A stretch of 64,000 bases of DNA, taken from positions 1 through 64,000 of the forward strand of contig CAKZYJ010000494.1 in the NCBI GenBank assembly GCA_937884755.1, in the 5' to 3' direction. A program made the translations under genes and the position numbers. The notes below the pieces were generated by a model. It was given only the letters and a program-made list of their open reading frames with translations. It had not been told where the DNA came from and searched no databases. Origin of the DNA: an uncultured Flammeovirgaceae bacterium (lineage in GTDB: Bacteria; Bacteroidota; Bacteroidia; Cytophagales; Cyclobacteriaceae). Shown piece by piece: positions 26,371-34,152 of the stretch; position 1 is the first letter of the stretch, and every line of letters starts with the position of its first letter.

Positions 26371-27903
26371 ATGCTACGAAAACTTAACCAAGCCGAAATC
26401 ACCTCTATTGCCCAAAAGAGTGACAGGGCCAATAATATTCAGCTTCCCAACTCCCGCTTTTTTGGCTACCCCGACCGAGTTATTCAATTTGGGTCAGGGG
26501 CCTTGCTGCGAGGACTAATAGATCACTTTGTTGACCAGGCTAATCATCAGCGTATCTTTCGAGGAAGAGTAGTAATTGTTAACAATACCCGTTCGGGTCG
26601 TAGTGAAAAGTTCGCAAATCAAGACGGTCTATTCACGATTTGTGAAGAAGGTTTTGTTGACGGCGATACCCAGCGTAATTTTTACGTAAATTCCGCCGTA
26701 TCCCAGGCAATACCTGCCACTGAACATTGGCCTAAAATTCTCAACTGCGCTCACAACGAGGCTATCACAACCGTAATTTCCAATACTACTGAGATTGGTA
26801 TCACCCTTCAGGAAGACGATGACCTTTCGGCCCACCCACCCCAATCGTTTCCAGGGAAACTAACCGCTTTTTTGTACGAACGCTACCAGGCATTTGCCGG
26901 ACTGCCCCAAAGCGGTATGCTGATCATTCCTACTGAACTCATTATCGATAATGGCGATAAATTAAAATCCACCGTTTTAAAGCTTATTGAGATTAACGAG
27001 CTAGAAGACGAGTTTCGGCAGTGGGTTATTCAGCATAATATGTTTTGCAATACTTTGGTTGACCGCATTGTGCCGGGAGAACCAGACCAAAGGAAGCAAG
27101 CCGAGTTAGAAGAGATTTTAGGCTATAAAGACGAATTACTTACGGTAAGTGAAGTATATCGGCTGCTGGCTGTTGAGGGAAAAGAAGAACGCCTGATTCG
27201 CAAGGCTCCGTTTTTGAAAGCTGACCCAGGCATTATCATTGATGAAGATATTACTCCTTATCGGGAGAGGAAACTACGCATTCTCAACGGGGGGCATACC
27301 ATCAGTGTAGCGGCTGGCTTCTTGTGCGGACTGAATACGGTCTTTGACTGTATGCAAGATGCAGTAATGGAAAGTTTTATCTCTCAAACTATTTACGATG
27401 AAATAATTCCTACGCTGGAAATTGACCAGACTATGGCCCGGGAATTTGCTAAAGACGTATTAGATCGTTTTCGCAATCCCTACCTAAATCATCAGCTCAT
27501 TAGTATCACTTTACAGTATACTTCAAAAATGAATATGCGCAATGGACTAACCTTTTCTAGGTACTTGAAAAATACCGGATCAGTTCCTAAAAGAATGTGC
27601 GCTGGATTAGCTGCTTACTTGTTATTCACTAGGCCTATAGAGGAAAAAGATGGAAAGTACTTTGGTGAATTTCAAGCAGAACGCTACCCAATAAACGATG
27701 ACCAGGCTGCATTTTTTTACCAGGTGTGGTCAAATGTAGATGCAGCAAATCAGGAGGAAGTACAAAAATTGGTGCAGCAAATATTAACTCACCAATCATT
27801 TTGGGATCAAGACATGGCGCCTTTTATTGAACAAACTGCCTACTATGTTATCGAATTTAGACGAACTGGCGTCCGAGAAGTCCTATCCTCTATCGTTAGT
27901 TAG
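26371..27903 (+). CDS. uxaB: Tagaturonate reductase (altronate oxidoreductase)
   Basis: UxaB reduces D-tagaturonate to D-altronate with NADH in D-galacturonate catabolism. The 510-residue protein belongs to the mannitol dehydrogenase family of long-chain polyol dehydrogenases. The N-terminal nucleotide-binding region has VIQFGSGALLRGLIDHFVD and VVIVNNTRSGRSEKF. SNTTEIGI, NMFCNTLVDRIVPGEP and the catalytic KLRILNGGHT motif follow. It is a single gene with no uxaA or uxaC beside it in this window. It is likely to work on pectin-derived galacturonate, together with the apiose-related genes elsewhere in the window. Confidence 0.87.
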   Translation: MLRKLNQAEITSIAQKSDRANNIQLPNSRFFGYPDRVIQFGSGALLRGLIDHFVDQANHQRIFRGRVVIVNNTRSGRSEKFANQDGLFTICEEGFVDGDTQRNFYVNSAVSQAIPATEHWPKILNCAHNEAITTVISNTTEIGITLQEDDDLSAHPPQSFPGKLTAFLYERYQAFAGLPQSGMLIIPTELIIDNGDKLKSTVLKLIEINELEDEFRQWVIQHNMFCNTLVDRIVPGEPDQRKQAELEEILGYKDELLTVSEVYRLLAVEGKEERLIRKAPFLKADPGIIIDEDITPYRERKLRILNGGHTISVAAGFLCGLNTVFDCMQDAVMESFISQTIYDEIIPTLEIDQTMAREFAKDVLDRFRNPYLNHQLISITLQYTSKMNMRNGLTFSRYLKNTGSVPKRMCAGLAAYLLFTRPIEEKDGKYFGEFQAERYPINDDQAAFFYQVWSNVDAANQEEVQKLVQQILTHQSFWDQDMAPFIEQTAYYVIEFRRTGVREVLSSIVS

Positions 27904-27980
27904 CCATTAATCAGTCAGCTTTTTCCGGGCAAGACTGTAACCAAATGAAAAAAAGAAACAATGCAGTACCTAACCATTCC

Positions 27981-28024
27981 ATATTAGTAATGTTTATATT
28001 TATATTACTAATGTACTATTTTTT
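27981..28024 (+). terminator. Candidate terminator after uxaB
   Basis: ATTAGTAAT (27983-27991) and ATTACTAAT (28004-28012) form a perfect 9-bp stem with a 12-nt loop. T6 follows at 28019-28024. The stem is AT-only apart from one G-C pair, so it may be weak; an operator is an alternative. Confidence 0.45.
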
Positions 28025-28220
28025 ATATAATAATACAATTTTTTAATGGTAAAATATTAAAAATATAAACTTTCCTATCCCAGCTAAGCTCTAAAAATTG
28101 TGTTTAGCAAACCCACTGCAATTATATAAGACTAGTCTGACAGATAATGATATGAAAAGGAAAAAGTACTTGGTCATGAACTCTCTGTTAGAATCATGAG
28201 ATGACTCTGGCAAGGAGTGA

Positions 28221-28258
28221 AAACAAAAAAGAAGAACTGCATAACTTGCGTTCTTCTT
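28221..28258 (-). terminator. Rho-independent terminator of the receptor/Sia-like operon
   Basis: Read on the minus strand, AAGAAGAAC-GCA and TGC-A-GTTCTTCTT form a 12-bp stem with one bulge around loop AGTTA. TTTTGTTTTC follows. It lies about 85 nt downstream of the siaC-like stop. Confidence 0.8.
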
Positions 28259-28343
28259 ACTACTGAAGATTGAAAGACTTCAGGTGACGAGATAATAAGC
28301 AGAGAAACTTAATGGATCTCTATAAATTCAAATTGTAATATCG

Positions 28344-28751
28344 CTAAATAGCTTCGGGAATAGGGATTAACTTGATTTCAAGTTGAGTATCCTCAATAAA
28401 GTCTTCAGCCTCTTCCAAAATATCATCATCTTCTTCAGGATAGTACCAGTTTATCGTCAAGTCGCCCCCTCGCTCTTGATACTCCTTAAGCACAAGTAAG
28501 ATTTCCAGTATACCTTTAGAAGAACTGGTATTAAAGTAGGTCATCTTAAAATCGAAGGTAAGCGGCCGCCCTGTTTCGGCATACGCTCGCAGCCAGTTAC
28601 ATAAACGCTCGTAAAACTCCCAGGTATTTTCCAGATACGATTCTCCTTCTAATAGACAGTAGCCTTTGGTAGCATCAAAATGTACAGTAGGGGTAAAGAA
28701 TGTATCCTTCTGTCCTTGTATCTCTAATATTTCAGGTTTCAATTCGCTCAT
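28344..28751 (-). CDS. SiaC-family (DUF1987) regulatory phosphoprotein
   Basis: SiaC-type proteins are the phosphorylation targets of a SiaA phosphatase / SiaB kinase switch; in Pseudomonas aeruginosa SiaC activates a diguanylate cyclase. The 135-residue protein has the DUF1987 pattern: TPTVHFDATKGYCLLEGESY, then ENTWEFYERLCNWL, then LTFDFKMTYFNTSSSKGI. The T75-S78 patch of the last motif is where the phosphoacceptor would be expected, by analogy to anti-sigma-antagonist folds. It ends the operon, 18 nt after the SiaB-like gene, and the terminator follows. No diguanylate cyclase is encoded nearby, so the downstream partner is unknown. Confidence 0.88.
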   Translation of the reverse strand: MSELKPEILEIQGQKDTFFTPTVHFDATKGYCLLEGESYLENTWEFYERLCNWLRAYAETGRPLTFDFKMTYFNTSSSKGILEILLVLKEYQERGGDLTINWYYPEEDDDILEEAEDFIEDTQLEIKLIPIPEAI

Positions 28752-28769
28752 ACTTTTGTCTGATAGTAG

Positions 28770-29315
28770 TTACTCTTTATCAATAGTTACAAATAAAGAG
28801 AAAAATGAATGTCGTTCGTCAATGGTATATACTTCAATATCCAACGGATTGTTAGATAAGATAGCGGCCTGTACCAAGCCTATACCCGCTCCTTTACTTT
28901 GATCAGACTGCGGTTGGCGCCGCTGGATTCTCTTTAAACGCCGCAGTTCTTCACGATCAAGCGAGTTTATTGTATTGCAACTGTCTGCTAATCGGCCTAC
29001 GTCTGTAGTATAAACTATATTGCCACAAGAGAAAATATAGCTATTCGCCGTTTCGCTTAGCTGTAAAATACCAACACTTTCGGTACGTCCGGCGTAGCGG
29101 ATTTTCTCGGCCGAGTAAAAAAGTATATTCTGGGCCAATTCAATAAAGATAGAGAATATCTTCCGGCTGGCTTGAGGGAAATTATCTAACTGCCCTCGTA
29201 TATCCTTACTAATCTCTGCCATAATATTAGGGGTAACCGGCCCCTTATAAGAGATCAACAAGTTCTCGTCTTGCAGTATCATTAAGTGATCCATTGTTTT
29301 TCTATTGTGGCTCAT
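28770..29315 (-). CDS. SiaB-family (DUF6272) protein kinase
   Basis: This 181-residue protein resembles SiaB, a GHKL-fold serine/threonine kinase that phosphorylates SiaC. The ATP-site N box is IELAQNILFYSAE (E59, N63). The glycine-rich lid is KGAGIGLVQAA near residue 142. There is no histidine-kinase H box, which fits an anti-sigma-type kinase. It lies 22 nt after the TPR-SpoIIE phosphatase gene and 18 nt before the SiaC-like gene, so the three are almost certainly co-translated as one switch. It might instead be annotated as DUF6272; the context makes the SiaB role likely. Confidence 0.85.
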   Translation of the reverse strand: MSHNRKTMDHLMILQDENLLISYKGPVTPNIMAEISKDIRGQLDNFPQASRKIFSIFIELAQNILFYSAEKIRYAGRTESVGILQLSETANSYIFSCGNIVYTTDVGRLADSCNTINSLDREELRRLKRIQRRQPQSDQSKGAGIGLVQAAILSNNPLDIEVYTIDERHSFFSLFVTIDKE

Positions 29316-29337
29316 TATAATCTTATGATTGAGTTGT

Positions 29338-31992
29338 TTATACTTTTATACCAATTAAGTTTATATCGTCTCGCTGCTCGGTTGATTGCTGATGGCTTTC
29401 TAAAGCCTCTATAAATTTAGTTTCTTGTTCCTCAATAGGGAACTGATACCATTCTTGAATTAAGTTCTTCAGTCGCCGTGACCCAAAACGCTTTCGTTCG
29501 GAATTTGATTGATCTACAAATCCGTCGGTTGTGAGATACAGTGTATCGCCCGGACTGAGATCTAACTGCTGCTCTAACTCAAATTTTTCTCTCTGAATAC
29601 TTCCTACTGTTTTTCTCACGCCTTTCAACACTTCTAAAGATCCTTGACGTACTGCATACAGAGTATGCTTAGCACCCGCATAATGAAGACGTACTGATTG
29701 ATCTGAGTTAGTATCCAATGCACAAATGCCAATATCCATGCCATCCTGGATACTATTATCGTTATCTCTTAATCGCTTTTTTACCTGCCGATTCAGATAA
29801 TCCAGTATTTCGGCAGGGTCTAAAAGCTTCTTATCACGAATTGCTTCATCCATCATATTATAGGCTATCAGCGAAACCAAAGCCCCTGGTACGCCGTGTC
29901 CGGTACAATCTACTACTGATACAATCCGGCGATTTCCATGTTCCGACATCCAGTAAAAATCTCCAGATACAACATCTTTAGGACGAAATATTACAAAGCT
30001 CTGCGGGAATATTTTTTTACTTTCTCTTTTACTAGGAAGTATAGAGAATTGAATTCGCTTAGCATACTGTAGGCTTTCCTGGGTTTTATAATTCTCAATT
30101 TCTAGTATCTGCTTTTGTTTTTCTAATTCTTCTTGAGTTACCTCTAGCTTCATGACACTTGTCTTAAGCATCTGCTCGCTCGCTTTCAAGTACGCATTTT
30201 GTTCCTGAATCTTTACTTGTTGTTCTTGTAACTTTCTATTATCCTGTCTTTTTTGAACAAAACTGTAGGAAAACACACCAATAATAGCCAAGAACGAGGT
30301 AATGATTCCATACCCGTACTTCCGTAAAGTTGCTTCCTGTTTTAGCCTTTGCTTCTGAAGTTTTCTTTCTGCTTCTAATAAAGCAATGGCTTTTTCTTGT
30401 TTTTCTTGTTCTGATTGATTTTGCTCTAGCTCCAGGGTTTGACGCTCCTGTAAACGCTGTAACTCCAGCAACTCTCGTTTCTGTTTTTCCGCTAGCAATT
30501 CTTGTTGAGCAAATGCTAACTGCTGCTCAGTTCGTTCTTTAGCTAACTGCTGATTTAACAGTTCTGCCTGCTGTAAGGCTTGACTCTTTCTTAGGAGTAT
30601 CAGTTCTTTTTCTTTTAGCTTCAGTGTACTCTCTTGGCGCTCTCGCTCTAGACTTAACTGCTCTTGCTCAATAATTAATGATTTTATATATTCTTCTTTC
30701 GCATCAATTCTCTCTTGTATGGTAAGAAGTTTTTTCCGCTCTGCCTTTCTCTGTGCATTTATCCTCCCTCTAATATCCCGATAGCTCTGCTGGTATATTT
30801 CCGCCTGTTCTTCGTTTTTTTCTTCCTGATAGATTATACTTACCAGTTTGTAACTTTCTACTAACTCATGGTTAGCATTCTTGGTAACGGCTAATTTTAT
30901 TGCTTTGTCAGCCATTTTTAAAGCTTGAGCGTAATTCTGGCTCATATAGGCATTAGAGGCTAAGTAGTTGAGCAAGTTAGCTTGCCCCACTATATCCCCG
31001 GATTGTTTTCTTATATCTAATGCTTCATTATACGCATCTTTGGCTCGTGAGAAAAAACCTAGATTAGTATAGGCTACACCAAGGTTAGTAAGCATAGAAA
31101 CCCGCATATCCGGATTTTCAATAATATCGCCGGGTAGTGCTAACGCTCGCTGAAAATAATCGATAGCAGCCTTCAGATTATTATTTCTTTTTTGTAAGAA
31201 CCCTAAGTTGTTCAGAGTTTGTAGGAGCTTGAGGGTATCTCTTTGTTGCAGGCTAATTTTTTGAACCTGCTCTAAGTATTGAATAGCACCACTAATATTA
31301 TTTACCTGCTTGTTTATGTTTGCTAGGGCTTCGTAGATCGCTATGGTAGAAGATATGTCCCTTTGAGATTGGTACAGCTTCGCTAATTGAAGATACGTGT
31401 CCTCTGCCTCTTCGTATTCTTCCAAAGCAAAGTAGCTCTGGGCTAATTTCTGCAATACGCCAGATACGTTAGGAATCTCTTTGTTTAAACGCCGCTTACC
31501 CGTTAAATATACTTGATAGTACTGAATTGCCTTTTGATAAGCCCGACTATCGTAATAGTGATTCCCTATATCACGCTTTACATCGAGAACATTATCTGGC
31601 TGTTGGGCCTTCTCGAAAGCCATGATTGCCCATAACATATGTCTCAAAGACTCTTCTGGCCTCCGTAGCTTCTTGTTGATAATGGCAATCTCATACAAAA
31701 GCGACGCTTCTTCGCTTACTGACTTCTTCGTTCTTGCTACTTGTAGTTTTTGTTCAGCAACCCCTAGTTCTTTCTTTAGTTGGCTTTGGTTGATTGGTCT
31801 AACTTGGGAGTTAATTACCGTGTCCTGGCTCAACATTGATCGGGATGGGGTTGTAGCAGTTTGGGCCACACTCATTAAACTCATCCACAATAGCAGTACA
31901 ATAACAACGAATACCTTTATCACAAACGATAAGGGGAGCCTATCAATTACTGGTAGTTGTAACTTTGCTATATGGTATCGCCCTCTAATCAT
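29338..31992 (-). CDS. TPR-repeat SpoIIE-type PP2C phosphatase (SiaA-like sensor)
   Basis: An 884-residue membrane protein predicted to dephosphorylate the SiaC-like protein. Residues 23-44 form a hydrophobic signal or anchor (VFVVIVLLLWMSLMSVAQ). Residues about 80-430 are tandem TPRs (for example AIQYYQVYLTGKRRLNKE and AIDYFQRALALPGD). Residues about 430-560 are a long charged coiled coil. A second transmembrane helix (YGIITSFLAIIGVFSYSF) precedes another coiled coil. The C-terminal SpoIIE/PP2C domain has DVVSGDFYWM, VVDCTGHGVPGAL, LYLTTDGFVDQSN and QRDDINLIGI, which supply the metal-binding aspartates. The TPR region would therefore be periplasmic. Its ATG directly abuts the TAG stop of the TonB-dependent receptor gene, indicating translational coupling. 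Confidence 0.88.
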   Translation of the reverse strand: MIRGRYHIAKLQLPVIDRLPLSFVIKVFVVIVLLLWMSLMSVAQTATTPSRSMLSQDTVINSQVRPINQSQLKKELGVAEQKLQVARTKKSVSEEASLLYEIAIINKKLRRPEESLRHMLWAIMAFEKAQQPDNVLDVKRDIGNHYYDSRAYQKAIQYYQVYLTGKRRLNKEIPNVSGVLQKLAQSYFALEEYEEAEDTYLQLAKLYQSQRDISSTIAIYEALANINKQVNNISGAIQYLEQVQKISLQQRDTLKLLQTLNNLGFLQKRNNNLKAAIDYFQRALALPGDIIENPDMRVSMLTNLGVAYTNLGFFSRAKDAYNEALDIRKQSGDIVGQANLLNYLASNAYMSQNYAQALKMADKAIKLAVTKNANHELVESYKLVSIIYQEEKNEEQAEIYQQSYRDIRGRINAQRKAERKKLLTIQERIDAKEEYIKSLIIEQEQLSLERERQESTLKLKEKELILLRKSQALQQAELLNQQLAKERTEQQLAFAQQELLAEKQKRELLELQRLQERQTLELEQNQSEQEKQEKAIALLEAERKLQKQRLKQEATLRKYGYGIITSFLAIIGVFSYSFVQKRQDNRKLQEQQVKIQEQNAYLKASEQMLKTSVMKLEVTQEELEKQKQILEIENYKTQESLQYAKRIQFSILPSKRESKKIFPQSFVIFRPKDVVSGDFYWMSEHGNRRIVSVVDCTGHGVPGALVSLIAYNMMDEAIRDKKLLDPAEILDYLNRQVKKRLRDNDNSIQDGMDIGICALDTNSDQSVRLHYAGAKHTLYAVRQGSLEVLKGVRKTVGSIQREKFELEQQLDLSPGDTLYLTTDGFVDQSNSERKRFGSRRLKNLIQEWYQFPIEEQETKFIEALESHQQSTEQRDDINLIGIKV

Positions 31993-33981
31993 CTAAAATC
32001 TCAGATTCAGTCCTAGCCAATACATACCACGCGTTTGATCCCCAAAAGCGTATTCTAAATTTCGGTTGTCTAGCAGGTTCTGACTGCTAAAAAATACTGA
32101 GTGGTCCTCCCATATTTGATAAGATAACTTGCCACTCAAATTAAACTTAGAGGGGATCTGAAAGAAATGTGGCCTTTCGGTGTACTCATGCTGAGTATAG
32201 TAATAAAGTGATGCAAAAGCCTGTAGCTTCCCAAAAAAGGCTGTATATCTTCCAGTAATACCGCCAAACAGACTTGGTAAGGTACCAGGCCACTCAAAAC
32301 CATTATCAGATTCAGATAAAATCTTGGTTACGAATCCTGATAAAAGTAATCTACTAACCTGCCAGTCGATTTTTCCTGATATACCGGAACGGGCATAATA
32401 AGAAGTATTTATCCATTGTGTGCTATCTATCTCATTAGAAGGTTGATAATTAAAGTAGGTTATTTCTGTATTAACGTTTTTCGTAATTTGATAACGATAT
32501 TTTGCTTCGTAGGAAATCATTGCTTGAGGTTGTACAGATGCTTGAGGGTCAACAGTAGAAAGGTAATCGGGGTGACCAGGAGCATGTTCACCTAACGAAA
32601 TCGCAGCACTAATTTGATGTGAAGGATATAATTTGAGCAGAGCACTTAATTGATGGTTAATTAGCAGTTGTTTAGCCTCAGGATAATAATCACCCCGGTT
32701 AGCCATAATAACATTAAACCGATTCTGAAACAGATAAAATTGCTGAGACAGATTGATACTGTACCGTTGTCCTAATAATGAAGAGTACTGTAATTGGCTG
32801 TCTCTATCAAGAGAAACACTATCAGCCTCATTCTCCTTGTACTGATAGTTTAACGCTTCCGTTCCTAAACCGAATCTATAGCTTTTCCAATCACGAGCGT
32901 ATTCTATTCTTCCAAAGTATCGTGCTGCGTTTTCCCACAAGCGGTTGTCATACTCACCGTAACTAAAGGATTCCCGCTGATAAGAAGCGTATACAGTAAT
33001 TGGTTTCCAAGACGTTCGCAGAGACGCCCAATTAGAGTTAGATAGCCTATTGGTTAAAGCTATCTGCTGAATCCTTTGGTGTAGTGCCTGAGATTCTGAA
33101 TTTTGCATTCCTCCTTCTAACTGAATCCCAATCTCATTATTCCATTGGTAATTAGCGTTTATGTAGGCACCCGAATTTCGTAAAGCACCTTTAGCTATAG
33201 GATTGGTATTCTTTGCATCGATTTGATAAAAAAGTAAAGAATCACTGGGCACATAACGACGTTGACTGAAGATGTAATATTCATCCTGAAATCGAGAAAG
33301 TTGATTATAAAAACCAGACACTTTAGCTCGAAAACGTCCTCCCTGATTGAAGCTAATACTGCCTTGATAAGCTTGATTATCTCGTAACCCAACCCGGCCA
33401 TTTGCTTGCGTTCGCAGCCCTATTCCATTATCAGATTTAGTAACAATATTGATAATACCGTCCGTTGCTTCCGGACCATACCAGGCTCCTTGAGAAAAAC
33501 GTATAACTTCAATACGTTTGATATCCTGCAGCGCTATTGGGAGCGCTTCCCACCATACAGTTTGCTCTAAAAAGTTATAGTACGGAACCTCATTGATCAT
33601 GAGTAAGATTGCATTCCGATTATCTAGCGTCTCATTCGGACGCGATGTCCCCCGTAGATGCAGCGTGTAATTTCCGTTCGTACTTTGACGAACAAAAACA
33701 TCAGGCGATAAGCGTAAAGCCTCTAATAAGGTAGTGGCACCTGATATTTTTATTTCTTCGTGAGTAATAAGTGTATTACTTATTGCAGCCTCATCTACAC
33801 CTTGATTGCTCTTAGTAAGGCTATAAATTATCTGATTTTCTTCCTGCTCAGACTGTAATTCCATTCCCAGAATATCATCGGCTACCGTCAGGGTATAAGA
33901 AGTCGAGTCTGACGTCTGGGCAGTGGTTTTCAGTACAATGAAAACGAAGGCTAATACTGTTAATACTCCTTTAATCTTCAT
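31993..33981 (-). CDS. TonB-dependent receptor, first gene of the Sia-like operon
   Basis: A 662-residue outer-membrane receptor. The signal peptide ends near TTAQ (about residue 22). The plug domain includes ISGATTLLEALRLSPDVFV, HLRGTSRPNE, AILLMINEVPYY and GPEATDGIINIVTK, the last being the plug's conserved C-terminal strand. The rest is a 22-strand type beta-barrel, rich in alternating aromatic strands and ending in YWLGLNLRF, a standard outer-membrane C-terminal Phe. It lacks the CarboxypepD-like N-terminal domain and SusD partner of polysaccharide receptors, so it is not a SusC. It may take up a small ligand or act as a surface input for the phosphatase encoded next, which starts one base after its stop. 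Confidence 0.88.
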   Translation of the reverse strand: MKIKGVLTVLAFVFIVLKTTAQTSDSTSYTLTVADDILGMELQSEQEENQIIYSLTKSNQGVDEAAISNTLITHEEIKISGATTLLEALRLSPDVFVRQSTNGNYTLHLRGTSRPNETLDNRNAILLMINEVPYYNFLEQTVWWEALPIALQDIKRIEVIRFSQGAWYGPEATDGIINIVTKSDNGIGLRTQANGRVGLRDNQAYQGSISFNQGGRFRAKVSGFYNQLSRFQDEYYIFSQRRYVPSDSLLFYQIDAKNTNPIAKGALRNSGAYINANYQWNNEIGIQLEGGMQNSESQALHQRIQQIALTNRLSNSNWASLRTSWKPITVYASYQRESFSYGEYDNRLWENAARYFGRIEYARDWKSYRFGLGTEALNYQYKENEADSVSLDRDSQLQYSSLLGQRYSINLSQQFYLFQNRFNVIMANRGDYYPEAKQLLINHQLSALLKLYPSHQISAAISLGEHAPGHPDYLSTVDPQASVQPQAMISYEAKYRYQITKNVNTEITYFNYQPSNEIDSTQWINTSYYARSGISGKIDWQVSRLLLSGFVTKILSESDNGFEWPGTLPSLFGGITGRYTAFFGKLQAFASLYYYTQHEYTERPHFFQIPSKFNLSGKLSYQIWEDHSVFFSSQNLLDNRNLEYAFGDQTRGMYWLGLNLRF

Positions 33982-34152
33982 GGATGATAGTTGCTTCGCC
34001 CTACAATGCGGAGTAGTTCAATACAGCAGGTAATTTTGTGGTATAACACTTTAGTATATAGGATGCAAATTAAGGCGCAGCTAGACAACTACCATCGAAG
34101 AATACTTTATCATAGCACTAGCGTATGTTATTTAGCTATTTTAAACCTATAC

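Larger units (their letters stand above)
27904..28343. other. AT-rich intergenic region between uxaB and siaC-like gene
   Basis: About 440 nt without a convincing ORF. It contains two convergent terminator-like hairpins, listed separately, and a stretch very rich in A and T near 28015-28075. Confidence 0.6.

Noticed and set aside
31993-33981. SusC-type receptor and polysaccharide utilisation locus
   Set aside because: The receptor is too short for SusC, lacks the N-terminal CarboxypepD-like domain, and has no SusD gene beside it.
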